Assembly: GCA_949317995.1 (NCBI GenBank)
Contig: OX439040.1
Span: forward strand, 28,808,030-28,872,029
DNA length: 64,000 nucleotides
Source: Acholoe squamosa
Taxonomy: Eukaryota > Annelida > Polychaeta > Phyllodocida > Polynoidae
Direction: 5' to 3'
The notes beneath the pieces are model-generated. The model searched no databases. It was not told the origin of the DNA and saw nothing but the letters and a program-made list of their open reading frames with translations. Both the position numbers and the translations under genes were made by a program. This document shows, in pieces, positions 44,749 through 55,965 of the stretch; position 1 is the stretch's first letter; every line of letters starts with the position of its first letter.

Positions 44749-46141
44749 TAGGCACTTACCTACCCCTAGTGCATGGTTCTGCTGCAGTGGAGGTGTGAAA
44801 CTGTGATAAAGCTGAAACTGGGGAGTGCTAAACTCTCCTTTCTTTGACAGCTCATTGTGTAGCTATTTATTGAAGGATCTTAACAAACATGGGCTCTTTT
44901 TAAAGGGATTGATTAGGGGTTTAATATGAATCTATGCAGACAAACATCCCATTCTCCCCAAGTGAAGTTAACCCATAATTTTGAAAGCATTTTTTTGGTA
45001 TAAAGGCCAAATCTCACATAAAAGAGAATAGTTCCCACACTTTCTACAGGAAAGAATGGTTTAGAAAATGTCTAAGGGTTTTCTTTTCATAGGGGAGCAG
45101 GATGTTTGCAAGACCCCACAAAAATTTTAGCGTGCCAATCGCTATCACCCTTCAAACAGCTTCTCCATGTTAGGCCCTTGTCTGTTTGCCAGAATTCATT
45201 CCTATGTATATTATTTATATAGCAATGGATAGAGCTGATAAAGAGAAGTGAATTTTCCTTTTTAAATGAAGTCTTTATGTCAATTTAAAGGGAAATTCTA
45301 ACCAAGGCCAGTCCAAATAAAAAAGTTGGTCTATGGATTTTCATTTTTAGAAAATGGAGCGGGAGGGCGAAATTTTTATTTTATTTTTCTAGGAAAATAT
45401 ATCTGTCTATGGATTCTGCATGTTGAAGATTTGGAGAGGGCATTTTTTTTTTTTTCTTAGAGGGGGGTTCCTTTGCTCATATGTTCTATTTTTTTTTCTA
45501 AATGCAGCATCCCCCTATATAATGACACCAGTGAAATTTTAACCTATCCAATGAGTGGTCTGCCTTTTCTGTACTTTTACTGGTTGACTATTTAGCTCAT
45601 TGCAAAAAAAAAAAAAAAAAAATCTGCAATTTTCCAGAAAAACGATGCGGGCGGAATCCATAGACAAATAAATTTTCTTAAAAAAATAAAATTTGTATTT
45701 TGGAAAATAAGATGCGGGAAATCCATAGACCAATCATTTAATTTGGTGTGGCCCAATTAAAGATCTCATATCAACTCCATAATTTTGCACCAATTCTGTC
45801 CGATCGCAAAATCGCAGGTGATATTATGTCAAGATAAAATCCCTTTAAATTGTTAAAATTTGATATGATACATTGATTTTCAACCTTTTATGGGGAACTC
45901 TTCCATACATGAAAAGAAAATAGTCCAAAATAATGATTTCAGAGATGTAGCCAGTCCTGTATCCAATATGGTTGATCACAAATCTGGACCCTATTTAAAC
46001 TCTTAACACTGGCAGAATTTCCCTTATACTTGGCATAAAGGCTTCATTTAAAGAGCAAATCCACTTTTTTTGATGAGATCTATCCATTGCTTAATAGATA
46101 AAATGCATGGGACAAAGTCTTAAAAACTAGGTAAGTGCCTA
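44749..46141. mobile_element. TIR element with 7-bp target duplication, copy 2 (inverted)
   Basis: Reverse-complement copy of 24763-25740, with the same TAGGCACTTACCTA termini. CCCTAAC flanks both sides (44742-44748, 46142-46148). Longer because a 448-bp MITE has inserted at 45306. Two independent copies with different 7-bp duplications support the element ends. Confidence 0.87.
45306..45753. mobile_element. GGCCACACC-family MITE nested in the 7-bp-TSD element
   Basis: 448 bp flanked by CAA (45303-45305, 45754-45756). Comparison with the uninterrupted copy at 25.2 kb (complement) shows a clean empty site. Confidence 0.83.
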
Positions 46142-46148
46142 CCCTAAC

Positions 46149-47037
46149 ATGGCTCCCCTACTATATTTTAAATATAGCACAGGGATGGGATAGATGTACC
46201 ATGCAAAGCCTTAACATGTCGATATGCATAAATGAAATTTGGAAGTCTAGCTCTAATATAGCCTGGGTGCTGCTGAGTAAATGGATAACAGAAACAAGTT
46301 AATATGCCAGGGTATACGTCAGGTGAAAGGGTATACTATATGTCAAGTGAGAAGACTCAGTAATGATAGCATATCTCTGTCCCTTCATGGAACATTGGGA
46401 TGGTACTTATAGGGTAAGATACCTTGATAACAAGGTAAATTACCCTATATCTAAATATATTATGCACAGATGGTAGGACTATATAATTATAAGAATAGGG
46501 TATACGTCGGGTGAGACAGAATACTACCCCAACCGTACCACATGAACTGGAAAAAAGCGGGATTTTTTTTCTTCAATTTCCTCAGCTATTCCTTACCAAA
46601 TTGATGTTTGCTTTAGGTTTTGAGTAACTCAAAAATTATCAGGCATAGGCCCTGACCTAAAATGATGGAACCTTGGTTCCTGGACCAGCGTAAATGTCTA
46701 CCTGTGGACTGGCACTGGTCCTGTCCACTGTTAGAATAAAGGGTTCAGATACTTCAGAACCTGCTTTGCTTACAAAACACCAAGCCCATGCACGATGGAA
46801 TGCCTTGGATCCAAAATTAAGATGGATAGTTTCTAAAGAAAACTCTAAAACTGAGAAGAATAAAAAGACTTACATTACTAAAATAGCAATTTGCAATAAC
46901 GCCCTTTAAAGTTCTTTAAGTTAGCTTATATATAAGTTTTGCTGTGTATATGGTAAACAGTAAACAAAAGACCTTGAAACCAACTGGTTTGTCAAGAATT
47001 ATTTTAATGTTTTAAACTCAACCTTCATTATTAGCAG
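46149..47037. other. Intronic sequence
   Basis: AT-rich. An open frame at 46694-46909 lacks a usable 5' splice site and was not accepted as an exon. Confidence 0.4.
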
Positions 47038-47170
47038 TCACAGCCTGATAGACAGCGCCACGGGAGGAGGATTGCCCCTCGGTCTCACACAGAACAGTAC
47101 TCATCTGAAGACCCAGAGAGCCCCAACTATAAAGTCATCACCAGTCCACTAGCACAGATCATACCAACAG
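47038..47170 (+). CDS. Internal exon of the unidentified gene
   Basis: 133 nt between acceptor TTATTAGCAG and donor CAACAG|GTGAAT. Reading from the first base is fully open and ends with one extra base (G), which joins TG at the start of the next exon (49424) to make a valine codon. It also starts in phase 0, matching the end of the 39584 exon. The peptide is Arg/Ser/Pro-rich (motifs RHGRRIAPRSHTEQYSSEDP and SPNYKVITSPLAQIIP), typical of a disordered region with possible proline-directed phosphorylation sites. Confidence 0.55.
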
Positions 47171-47194
47171 GTGAATTATTCTTCGAGCATTATA

Positions 47195-47405
47195 CCGTAA
47201 ATTCTCTTGTATAAACCGTGGGTTGTACCAGGACCCAAATCAAAATGGGGCTTATAAGATCTGCCCAAAGTCGGGATGTGGCTTATAAGGGGGTACTTTG
47301 CCCCTGTAGAACAGAACTAAAACATCAATATTCAGCCCCTAGGTGCAGCCTATATCTTCCTCTCTGACTCAGGGTGCGGCTTTTACAAGGGTGCACTTTC
47401 ATGGT
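47195..47405. mobile_element. Diverged relative of the TA-flanked TIR family
   Basis: Starts TACCGTAAATTCTCTTGTAT and contains repeated GTGCGGCTTxTA motifs, but no intact right end. Confidence 0.4.
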
Positions 47406-47833
47406 TGTCCTGGGGGGGGGGGGGGGGTCATGTTTTCCTGTATAGCTATATAGAGTGACCCATTCTTTACATTGGAATTCGGTGGAAAAATCAAGAAAAA
47501 ACAGTTGAATAAATCAAACACTAAGTGGAATATGCACAACCCGAGAATGGCGTGAGAAACTATATATTTTTGTGATTTACTGGTACAACTTTCTGGTATT
47601 GTTTGAATTTGATTGTAAAACTCTAGTATAAGAGAGGTTTGTAAGATGTGTCCGATGTGTCTAATTCTCTTATACATTTCTTTAGTACAAGGTAGATCAA
47701 CTTTTATTATTGGCCCAGGGTCCCCCTGGGTCATTGGAGCCGGGATCACAAACTTTAGGGTGTAATCATTCAGTGATATACTGTTAGTTTAAACATTCTT
47801 CAAAAGCCAAAGGAAAGTTTCAAATCTCATCTA

Positions 47834-48102
47834 CCGTAAACTCCCGCGTATAATATGCAGCCTGCGTATAAGACGCACCTAGAGTTTCAGAAAATGCTCA
47901 AAAAATGAAAAATTCATAACTTTTGCTCTACTGAATGGATTTTGAAAATTCAAAAACCTATGTGTTGCACGGACCCCCCAGACCCCCATGGACCCCATGT
48001 TCAGCTGATGAAGTTATATGGCAGTGTAAGATATCAAAATGAAGGTCCAGGAAGAGCTAAAACCTCGCGTATAAGATGCGTCTTGTACGTGGGAGATTAC
48101 GG
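47834..48102. mobile_element. CCGTAATCTCCCGC TIR element, copy 4
   Basis: TA at 47832-47833 and 48103-48104; left terminus CCGTAAACTCCCGCG, right GTGGGAGATTACGG. Confidence 0.8.
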
Positions 48103-48249
48103 TATTAGACATTTTGTCCTTTATGGTGGGTGATGTGTTTCTCTATGAAAAAAGCTGCTGTACTTATGTCATGTTTTTGGGAGCTATACTGACTACAAGT
48201 CCTTTAACCATTGGGTCTATGGGAGCGATAGATTTTGACGATGAAATTA

Positions 48250-48482
48250 CCGTAATCTCCCGCGTATAAGACGCGTCCTCTAGGCCAAACAAAATGCTGG
48301 TGTGTCTTATAACATACTCTCAAGAAGGGGGTGCGTCTTATACGAGGGGTAATTTTACTATAGAAATGTACTAAATTTACAAAATTGAGCCCTAAGAGGT
48401 GCGTCTTATACGCGAAAATGCTTCTCCCAAGAAGGGGGTGCGTCCTATACGCGCAACGCGTCCTATACGCAGGAGATTACGG
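48250..48482. mobile_element. CCGTAATCTCCCGC TIR element, copy 5
   Basis: TA at 48248-48249 and 48483-48484; termini CCGTAATCTCCCGCG / GCAGGAGATTACGG. Confidence 0.82.
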
Positions 48483-49423
48483 TAGCACCTGGAGTCCTAT
48501 GGGTAATCACAGATTAAGACACTTTTTTTTCAGCAGGCAATGTGTACAGTGTCCAAGCTATACACATAAAACATTGGGGACTGAGCGATAAACTGAGCAT
48601 GCTAAGGACAAAGTTTCTGTATTACGCCTATGTCTGGACTTCATGGTGGTCACAGCAGTACAGGTTGTTAGGGTGTGAATGGCGGTTACCCTGGCCTCAG
48701 ACAAGCTGGTAGGGGTTAAGCACAGAAAGGCGGCGAAACACTGCACAGCGCTCCTGACACTTGTCTACCCACTGGCCTTAGCTGTTTTATGCCTTTTTTA
48801 CTGCAACCAGATCATGTTTAGACCTTGCATTGTTACCGTGTACGGTAACTGGCCGCCTACAGCTGTGAAAGGCGTAAACAAAGTCGCAATGTGTGTATTC
48901 AGTCCAAGTCCTTGCATTACCTGTGTGTTTAACTCGACAATCGCTCTCTTTGTTAAAACTAGGAGTACAAGGCAATGTAGCATATCATTTTGACAGAGTG
49001 TCTGATGGAGATTAAGATAAGGGCATCATATTTCAGCTTTGAGTAAGATTAAAAAAATTAGTGTACAAATAGATTGAAAAAGGGCTTATACAGGGGATTT
49101 TCACCTTGGTTCTTCATGATAATGGCCTTGCTATGCTAAATATTAATTGCAAAGATATTAGTTTTGAATTATCAGTGTGGGTAGCTTAACTGAGATTTTG
49201 AGTGACATATTTCTACTTATACATTGTACTCACAGGTTGTAGATAGCAAAATCAATTCATTCATGAAGCTCTTTTTAGAACATATACCAGCTAACCCTTC
49301 CCAGGGTTGCCATGCTTCATGGAATAACGCTAACGGCGCCATGCGGCATGAGCTAACAGTGCCCTCACACTGTAACAATGTTACCCTCAATGTGCTCAGT
49401 AGAGCTTCCCTTACTGATTTCAG

Positions 49424-49781
49424 TGGTTGAAGGCAGAGAGGAGGAAGACCTGGAACTGGGATCTAGTGATGAGGAAGAGGTGGTGCCTGAGGATAGACAG
49501 GCAATAATTAACTGGGAGATGAAAGAAAGTCAAGCAGCACCAGGGACAGTATATGAAACTGAGATGGATATAGAAGAAGACAAAGCTAAGAATGAAACCC
49601 AATTTGATGAACATATAGAAGCTGGGCATTTTGCCAGGTCTCAGAAGAGTTCTAATCTGAGTACTGTGTCACATGCACCCAGCTTCAGACTGCAGCGCCA
49701 CAGCACCCCCATCCCCAAATCACAGAATCCCCGGATGCACCAGGAGAGTCCACAGGGCATGCAGGACCTCACCTCACCACC
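49424..49781 (+). CDS. Internal exon of the unidentified gene, acidic region
   Basis: 358 nt between acceptor TGATTTCAG and donor CCACC|GTAAGAA. The frame is open throughout, begins with two bases completing the codon split by the previous intron and ends with two bases completed by the G at 50353. The encoded peptide has an acidic cluster (EEEDLELGSSDEEEVVPEDR) followed by Ser/Gln/Pro-rich sequence. Such composition is common in nuclear scaffold or chromatin/repair proteins, but no named domain is recognisable. Confidence 0.65.
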
Positions 49782-49931
49782 GTAAGAATATATCTTGTAT
49801 ATCGTAGTTTTTAGAGAAACCTAGTATCTTTTTTTTCAGAGGTGGTGTATTGAGGAACTTATCATTTCCTGTCAAAGTTCATGGAAGTTTCTAGACCTTG
49901 TCTAAACCATATAGTGGAAGTGCGTTGTGTA

Positions 49932-50292
49932 ATTGGCTCAGGGACCACCCTGAGTCTATACCGCCGAGTAGGTGGTGGCATTGGCGAAAAGTCAGTTATA
50001 CAATTTTCAATCTCAATTTTCTACAAGAAACAAAGCATGTAAACAAATAAAATCACCACACATGAGGAGTTCATATATCAGTCTTTAGTTACAGTAAAAA
50101 AAAAATTCAAAAGAAAAAAGTCATTTCATAGAAATATTTTCTCCAATCAAGTCCTCCATAGGTTTTCCTCCGGGCTGGACTTTTCTCTCTTTGTTTCTAT
50201 TTGTTTCAAAAACAGCGTCTAAAAGTGAGACGGTTTGGACGCCTTTAAAAAAACGTGGGAAAATTACCCTGAGCCCTCTGTGCCAATGCACG
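49932..50292. repeat. Dispersed repeat, copy 2
   Basis: Same family and orientation as 37814-38210, with an internal deletion. Located in the intron between the exons at 49424 and 50353. Confidence 0.8.
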
Positions 50293-50352
50293 GCGTTGAA
50301 TTTTTTTTACCATGACCATTACATTCTTTAATTGAATTCTTATTACCATCAG

Positions 50353-50833
50353 GTCTACTAAAAAGAACTCCCCATACAAGAAGGAAGCTGTGGTTAACCG
50401 CAGGACACCCATGCATAGACAAGCTGGTAGACTTCCCTCTCCAGTCAGGCTTCAGGGCAAAAAGACCACAGCTCACAGTCCAGCCAGGTCCTTACCTGAT
50501 ACATCAGAGGGTGAGTCTCAGAGCTTAGGTCACCCAGGCCGTGTTCCAAGCACGGCAGGAGCCACACAGCAGGCCACATGTAGCCCCACAGAAGCATCAC
50601 CTCAGGCAGTACTAGATAACACAAACACAGCCTCTGCACCAAGAAAATTGAACCATAGTGCTTCTTTGAAACATTCCACTAATGTGGTGTGCACTACTGT
50701 TCCAACACCAACCACCACACACAAAGTTTGTACTATTGAGAACAAGCGCACTCTGTTCTCTGGTTCACCACCCCACACCAAAAAGGGAAGGAAGCCTTCC
50801 AACAATGCTACGCGAGCACAGACTGTCTTGGAC
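50353..50833 (+). CDS. Largest exon of the unidentified gene
   Basis: 481 nt between acceptor TTACCATCAG and donor GAC|GTAAGTAA. Its first base completes the codon begun in the previous exon; the frame is then open to the donor in phase 0. The peptide is basic and Ser/Thr/Pro-rich, with two KK-containing clusters (STKKNSPYKKEAVVNRR near the start, TKKGRKPSNNATR near the end) that could act as nuclear localisation signals. No folded domain is apparent. Strong splice sites and long uninterrupted coding make this the best supported exon. Confidence 0.68.
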
Positions 50834-50861
50834 GTAAGTAACTAAACCTTTATTGGCAGCA

Positions 50862-50863
<2 letters not shown>

Positions 50864-50921
<58 letters not shown>

Positions 50922-50922
50922 G
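50864..50922. repeat. (AT)n microsatellite
   Basis: About 28 AT dinucleotides just inside the intron following the 50353 exon. Confidence 0.95.
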
Positions 50923-51137
50923 ATACAGACACTACATACGGACCTCCATATGTCACATATGGACGTCTGTATATCACACAGGAGTGTGAAATCTCCGCCT
51001 AAAGGCGGAATTCAGCCTTTTTTGTGTTCACCAGAACCATTCCTGAGATCTGTGCTAATTCACTGAGAAACTATATGGTGTCACAATGTTTGATATACCT
51101 TACAAACTAGTTTCTGCTATCATCTCAATCCTACTTA

Positions 51138-51390
51138 GGGAGTGGTCATTTTTTAACAACGGGGGGGGGGGGGGGTTGGTGGGTTTGGAAGGGGACAAAA
51201 AAATTTCAGACCCCTCTAAGGGAGGGGACAAAAAAATTTCGCCCCTTTTGAGCGTAAAACCCTTGCGCGACTAAAGAATAAAAGGGGGGGACAAAAGTTT
51301 CAGACCCCTCCGAGGGGGGCGGAGAAATTTTGGTCGCGCGCGCGCAGAATTTCAACGATCCCCCCCTGTTGTTAAAAAATGACCACTCCC
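51138..51390. mobile_element. GGGAGTG-family Harbinger-like MITE, intact
   Basis: 253 bp, termini GGGAGTGGTCATTTTTTAAC, flanked by TTA on both sides (51135-51137, 51391-51393). Confidence 0.88.
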
Positions 51391-51410
51391 TTAAGCCCCA
51401 AAAGGTGGTA

Positions 51411-52443
51411 CCATAATCTCCCGCATATAAGGCGCGTCGTATACGCCAAACAAAATTATGCTGAGTCTTATACGTGGGAGGGACATTGCCTTGAGTTTGG
51501 GGTGTGCCTTATAGGGGGGGGGCAGGGATGAAAGTGTTCAAGGTTTTCCTTGATTTCAAGGTTTTTTTTCACTCACTTAAGAAAAATAAGTTTTCTTGAA
51601 AATCCTCTGAAAACAGGATAAAGGAGTCACAAATTACCTCCAGAGGTTGCATACATGCACACAGTCAGGTCCCATAACACTGCATACAGTGGCAGCATGC
51701 CAGTATTTAGTTCAAGGTTTTCAAGGATTCTCAAGTTTTTCCTTGAAAACTTTCCCCTCTTTATTGGTGTTTGTTCCACTCTTCGGTCTAGTCTTAGCAG
51801 CAAGCTATGGTTCCTATGCTAGAAGAGTGTCGGATAGTATACCCCTTTTCTGCATGTTATGCTTTCACCATGTAACTATATGGGTCATATATCCCCTGCA
51901 CCATTTGACCTATCTGCATACATTTAACATTGTACTTGGACCATAGGTCGTGTTGTGCAAAAGCACCACTACCAGGTGGTGCATATTTTGGGTATGCTAT
52001 CTGAACACGACCTTAGAAAACAGCTAGACAGTAGCATTCTGAAGGGATCCTAGGTCATACTCTGCAAAAGGGCCATAATGTGCACATTTTGGGTATAGTA
52101 TCCGAACAACATCTTGAAAAACAGCTTTTCCTGTTATTTGAGGACAAACTACACCCTTAATACAACCCCTACTGCACCCCCCCCCCTCAACCACACAAAC
52201 CCTGTAACACACTCATGGATGGGACTGGAGGGCATATACAGTGCATCTAAAGTTGTTTCCTTTTTCAAGGTTTTTTGTCATTGTTGACTTTCATCCCTGG
52301 GGGGGGGGGGTATTTTTACTATAGAACAGTACTAAAGTAACAAAAATCTGCCCTTAAAGGTGCGCCTTATACGTGAAACAGACCTCCCTGAGTTGGGGAT
52401 GTGCCTTATAGGCGAGGTGCGCCTTATACGCGAGAGATTACGG
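51411..52443. mobile_element. CCGTAATCTCCCGC TIR element, copy 6, interrupted
   Basis: TA at 51409-51410 and 52444-52445; termini CCATAATCTCCCGC / GCGAGAGATTACGG. Split by the element at 51523-52299. Confidence 0.8.
51523..52299. mobile_element. CAGGGATGAAAGT-ended hAT-like element, nested
   Basis: 777 bp with termini CAGGGATGAAAGT / ACTTTCATCCCTG. It sits in a G run of its host MITE; runs of 9 and about 11 G on the two sides fit an 8-bp GGGGGGGG duplication as expected for hAT. The interior contains two copies of a block with CATTTTGGGTAT and no ORF of note. Confidence 0.75.
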
Positions 52444-52554
52444 TATCATGTATCTATTTGGCTATTTGAACAACATTTATCCAATGTAAAATTGACTATA
52501 AATCCTCACAATGTACTTCAGCCTAAACCAGTTTCAGCATTTCACACCCCTGAT

Positions 52555-52690
52555 CACATACGGACAACCGTATGTTACATAAGGACGTCCTTATGTCACT
52601 TTTAGTATACGCCCTGGTACCCCCCTAGCCGTATTTGATTTCCCAACATATGGGGGTCCGTATGTGACATACGGACGTCCCTATCTGTCC
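52555..52690. repeat. Short palindromic repeats with CATACGGACGTCC
   Basis: Several overlapping palindromes (GGACAACCGTATGTTACATA, GTCCGTATGTGACATACGGAC). Similar motifs occur at 50936-50975. Confidence 0.7.
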
Positions 52691-52694
52691 ATAA

Positions 52695-53279
52695 GGCCAC
52701 ACCAAAAAAAATGTTGGTCTACAGATTTCTGTTTTTGAAAAGTGGTGCGAGCGAGCGTAATTTTTTTTATCAAAATTTTTCTTTGTCTATGGATTTAAAT
52801 TGTCAAAAGCTTGAGCGAGCGAATTTTTTTTAATGTGATATTGCATCGGCCGAGGCTTTCTGCATAGCAATATAGGACTGGAAAAGAGGTGTGTTGTGCC
52901 CAAACAGTCACGTTCACTTAGGATACATTTTTGCTATCTTTCACTTATCATATGAATCTAGTGGATTTCTGCTTTCAATTTCTTTTACATTCGTACATAC
53001 AGGGATGAAAGTGTCTGAACACATAGCTCCTGAAAAAGGTACAGCTCCTGAGTCGACAAGATTTTATCTTTCTAAAAAGGGGTCTGCCATTTCTGTGTCT
53101 TTATTGGTAGTGGCTCCAGGTTCCTGGCCACAAAAAAAAAAAGAAATCAAATTTTCTAGGAAAATGATGCGTGTGCAATCCGTAGACAAAATATTTTTCA
53201 AATAAAATTAAAAAATTTCCATTTTAGAAAATATGATGCGGGAAATCCGTAGACCAACTATTTTTTTTTTGGTGTGGCC
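52695..53279. mobile_element. GGCCACACC-family MITE, copy 3
   Basis: 585 bp, flanked by TAA (52692-52694, 53280-53282). Contains a fragment starting CAGGGATGAAAGTGT near 52999, a relic of the hAT-like family. Confidence 0.82.
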
Positions 53280-53344
53280 TAAGATAGGGAAAAAACAGGC
53301 CCCTGGTAGACATCAATTGGCATATACATGTATACCTATTTTGG

Positions 53345-53500
53345 GGGCCGTTCAAATATTACGTAACACCATAGGGGGAGGGGGATCATACAGTTTGTGA
53401 AGGGGAGGGGTTGGGTGGGGTGGGTCTGCTCAAGTGTTACATAATAAAAATGGTAAAAGCATCACATTACAAAAGTGGACTATTTACAAGCATTTGAAAC
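53345..53500. mobile_element. Truncated copy of the ATATTACGTAACAC family
   Basis: Left end GGGGGCCGTTCAAATATTAC and the following 140 bp match 36698-36860; the right end is absent. Confidence 0.7.
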
Positions 53501-53632
53501 GTCTTCATGTGTGTCCTGTCAAATCAAGAAGGCCCAGGGGCTATACAGATTTACAAACAGGCCTATTGTTTAGATGAAGCTTGCATATTGATAATGGGGC
53601 ATACTTTAGCCGTCACATTGCACCATGTTCAG

Positions 53633-53743
53633 TTGAAAGATGATGCGAGGAAGAAAACTTTGCGTTCGGATTTTAAGACATGTTTTGGATTCAGACTGGT
53701 GCCAGCTGATGTCAGATTCTGGAAGTTGGGGAGCTGTGTCTGA
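53633..53743 (+). CDS. Candidate terminal exon of the unidentified gene
   Basis: Acceptor CATGTTCAG precedes 111 nt that read in phase 0, as required by the phase-0 end of the 50353 exon, and terminate with TGA at 53741. The peptide starts LKDDARKKTL and contains the aromatic-rich FGFRLVPADVRFWKLG. The polypyrimidine tract is weak, so support is moderate. An AATAAA at 54244-54249 could serve for polyadenylation; the 3' UTR would then contain a TIR element. Confidence 0.45.
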   Translation: MKDDARKKTLRSDFKTCFGFRLVPADVRFWKLGSCV

Positions 53744-53819
53744 GTCACACTGGCATCTTGCCGAGTGATGGAAGGACTTGGCCTGGTGCCAGCCTTTAAT
53801 ACCCACCGGATAGATACTA

Positions 53820-54108
53820 CTGTAATCTCCCGCGTATAAGATGCGGTGCGCGTATAAGATGCACCTAGAGTTTTGGATTATGCCCAAAAGAATGAAATAT
53901 TCATAACTTTTCTTCTACTGAATGGATTTTCAAAATTTAAAAAGCAATATGTAGCTCTGGCCTCCCAGACACCACTGGAGCTATCTATGTCATAATATGA
54001 CTTAGGGGAAGTGTAATATATCAAAATAAAGCTCTTGGTGTCCCCCTTGCGGATCCAGGGAGTACTAAAACCTCGTGTATAAGACGTCTTATACGCGGGA
54101 GATTATGG
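53820..54108. mobile_element. CCGTAATCTCCCGC TIR element, copy 7
   Basis: TA at 53818-53819 and 54109-54110; termini CTGTAATCTCCCGCG / CGCGGGAGATTATGG. Lies in the possible 3' UTR. Confidence 0.8.
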
Positions 54109-54243
54109 TAGTGAAACTTGTAGAGGATGGGCACATGTAGCTGTCAGAACCCCAGTGTCGTGTTATACCCACTGCAAAGTGGACATCATACTGTAATCAT
54201 GCTTTATTTTGCGCTGTACATATTTTCGAAATTCGCGAATTTT

Positions 54244-54249
54244 AATAAA
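54244..54249 (+). terminator. Possible polyadenylation signal
   Basis: AATAAA about 500 bp after the candidate stop codon of the unidentified gene. No cleavage evidence. Confidence 0.3.
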
Positions 54250-54559
54250 TCATGACTTTTGGCTGTTCCTACTATTCTGTTCAAATTGGAGGGGGGGGGT
54301 CATAAGGTGAGGGGGGGGCATGATACAGGGGGGGGGCATGATACAGAGGGGGCAATCCATTCAAACCACGCAGACACACACAAAAACATGTGCTGTATTC
54401 GACCTAATAAGTGCCCAGGGATCTTGAAAAATTATTTTGACATGAAAAGCAGGTCTTAGATATTCACCTTAACAAATGTACCCTCAATAGGTACGTTAAT
54501 AGGCCACTCGTTACGATATCCTACGATACAAGCCATTCGGTGCCTGTTAGCCCATACCT

Positions 54560-54720
54560 TACTAAGTTTATTACACGATTAATCAATAAAAAATAAATAA
54601 ATAATCAATAGAATATCAATAAAAACAAGTTGAAAACAAAAATCCTTCCCCGGGACTGGAAGCCTGCCATAGTGTGTGTACACGACCAGTACACACAGCT
54701 CGGCGCCCGGCAGCCGTTGG
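54560..54720. repeat. Dispersed repeat shared with 42925-43030, inverted
   Basis: ATAAATAATCAATA, TTGAAAACAAAAAT and a CCCCGG-containing block occur in the same order on opposite strands at the two sites. Confidence 0.65.
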
Positions 54721-54787
54721 TTCGCTCTGAACGTGTCCTGCAGTACCGTATATCCTCGTGTTAAGGCCTGGTCAATTTGCCACTTAG

Positions 54788-55965
54788 TGTGAATGATAGA
54801 GAAGTAGAGGTGAGCGCCAGATGGTGCTGCCATCCAGGGGAGAAAGCCAGAAGCTCCAGTCAGAGGTAGTTCTGGTTTCTGCCACTTGGTGGTGTTATGT
54901 TCTGCAATGACCTAATAGCTCATGAGTTGCTCTACAACATAGTCCCTGTCCAAATGCACCCTATTTCTTGTATGTTAATGTAAGCAAATGAAACTTGTTG
55001 ACTATTGTACATCCATGTATAATGAATTGGTTAATAGTTAAAACATGATATATAGCTCCTGAAGTTAATGGTTCATTGAGTAAGGGGAACTACTTGCATG
55101 GTATCATTACGCCTAGCAGCCATGACTGAGCAAGCCACAACAACAACCAAATGATGTGAATTATCTGAAAGAATCCCACTGCCAAGACCTGTATAAAGGT
55201 GCAGCAAGGTAAGAATCTAAGAGATGAAACATTTAAGATTTATTTGACTGTGTTTTTGATGTATGATGGTTAATGTATCAGTGTAAATTTGAGCATATGA
55301 AAACATGCCAAGCCAAGCCTCATGTATACCAGTATTTAAACAAAGGGTTTGGCCATTCAGACTATGTAAAGACATCTTCACTGTTGTTTGGTGTACTACA
55401 AGTTATCATATATGTATTATGAAAATACTCAGAGTATGTAGTTCAAGAGTTTGCCACCAGGTGATTGTGTTGATTCATACAGTGAGTTCAGAGATATATG
55501 TATGCCATCTCTGCTATGGTAAATAAGGCTAAGCATGTCATTATTTACTGGTATTATCACTCAAGTAACTCTGGTATGATTTTGTGCCTGACCACAATTT
55601 ATTGGTAATTTGCTATTGTTATTTAGCAATATTTTGCCTATTTTGGTGTCTCAAAAATGAGTATTTTTTGAGTATTTACATGGATATTTATATCATTTTA
55701 AGAGAAGAATTTGTGACATTTAAGGTACAAATTTATGATAAATGTAGCCTTAAGGCTGTATTTTATTGGACTAAGAGAGGTCTGTGTAAGCATAAAGATG
55801 ATTATTTGTGTATTTTCTATATATTCTATGGAAATTTGTGACTGCTGTGTATTTTAGAGATTCATCGTTTCTCTTTACAGTTTTCACGGTGTTTACGTAA
55901 CAATAAACATCAGTTATCAACCAAAGACTATGTTTGCCCTTCCTTATATACCGGTCAAGGCCTAC
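54788..55965 (+). repeat. 5' LTR of the BEL element
   Basis: Starts TGTGAATG. The match to the 3' LTR ends at CCTAC; an A following the 5' copy would give a normal CA end. AATAAA occurs near 55901. Confidence 0.92.

Noticed and set aside
46694-46909. Extra exon of the unidentified gene
   Set aside because: Open frame but no usable 5' splice site before its stop codon.
48679-48993. 104-residue hydrophobic protein
   Set aside because: Lies in an intron of the gene model, no domain or splice support; likely chance frame.
55305-55841. Small genes in the BEL 5' LTR
   Set aside because: The same frames recur in the 3' LTR; they are LTR sequence without coding features.
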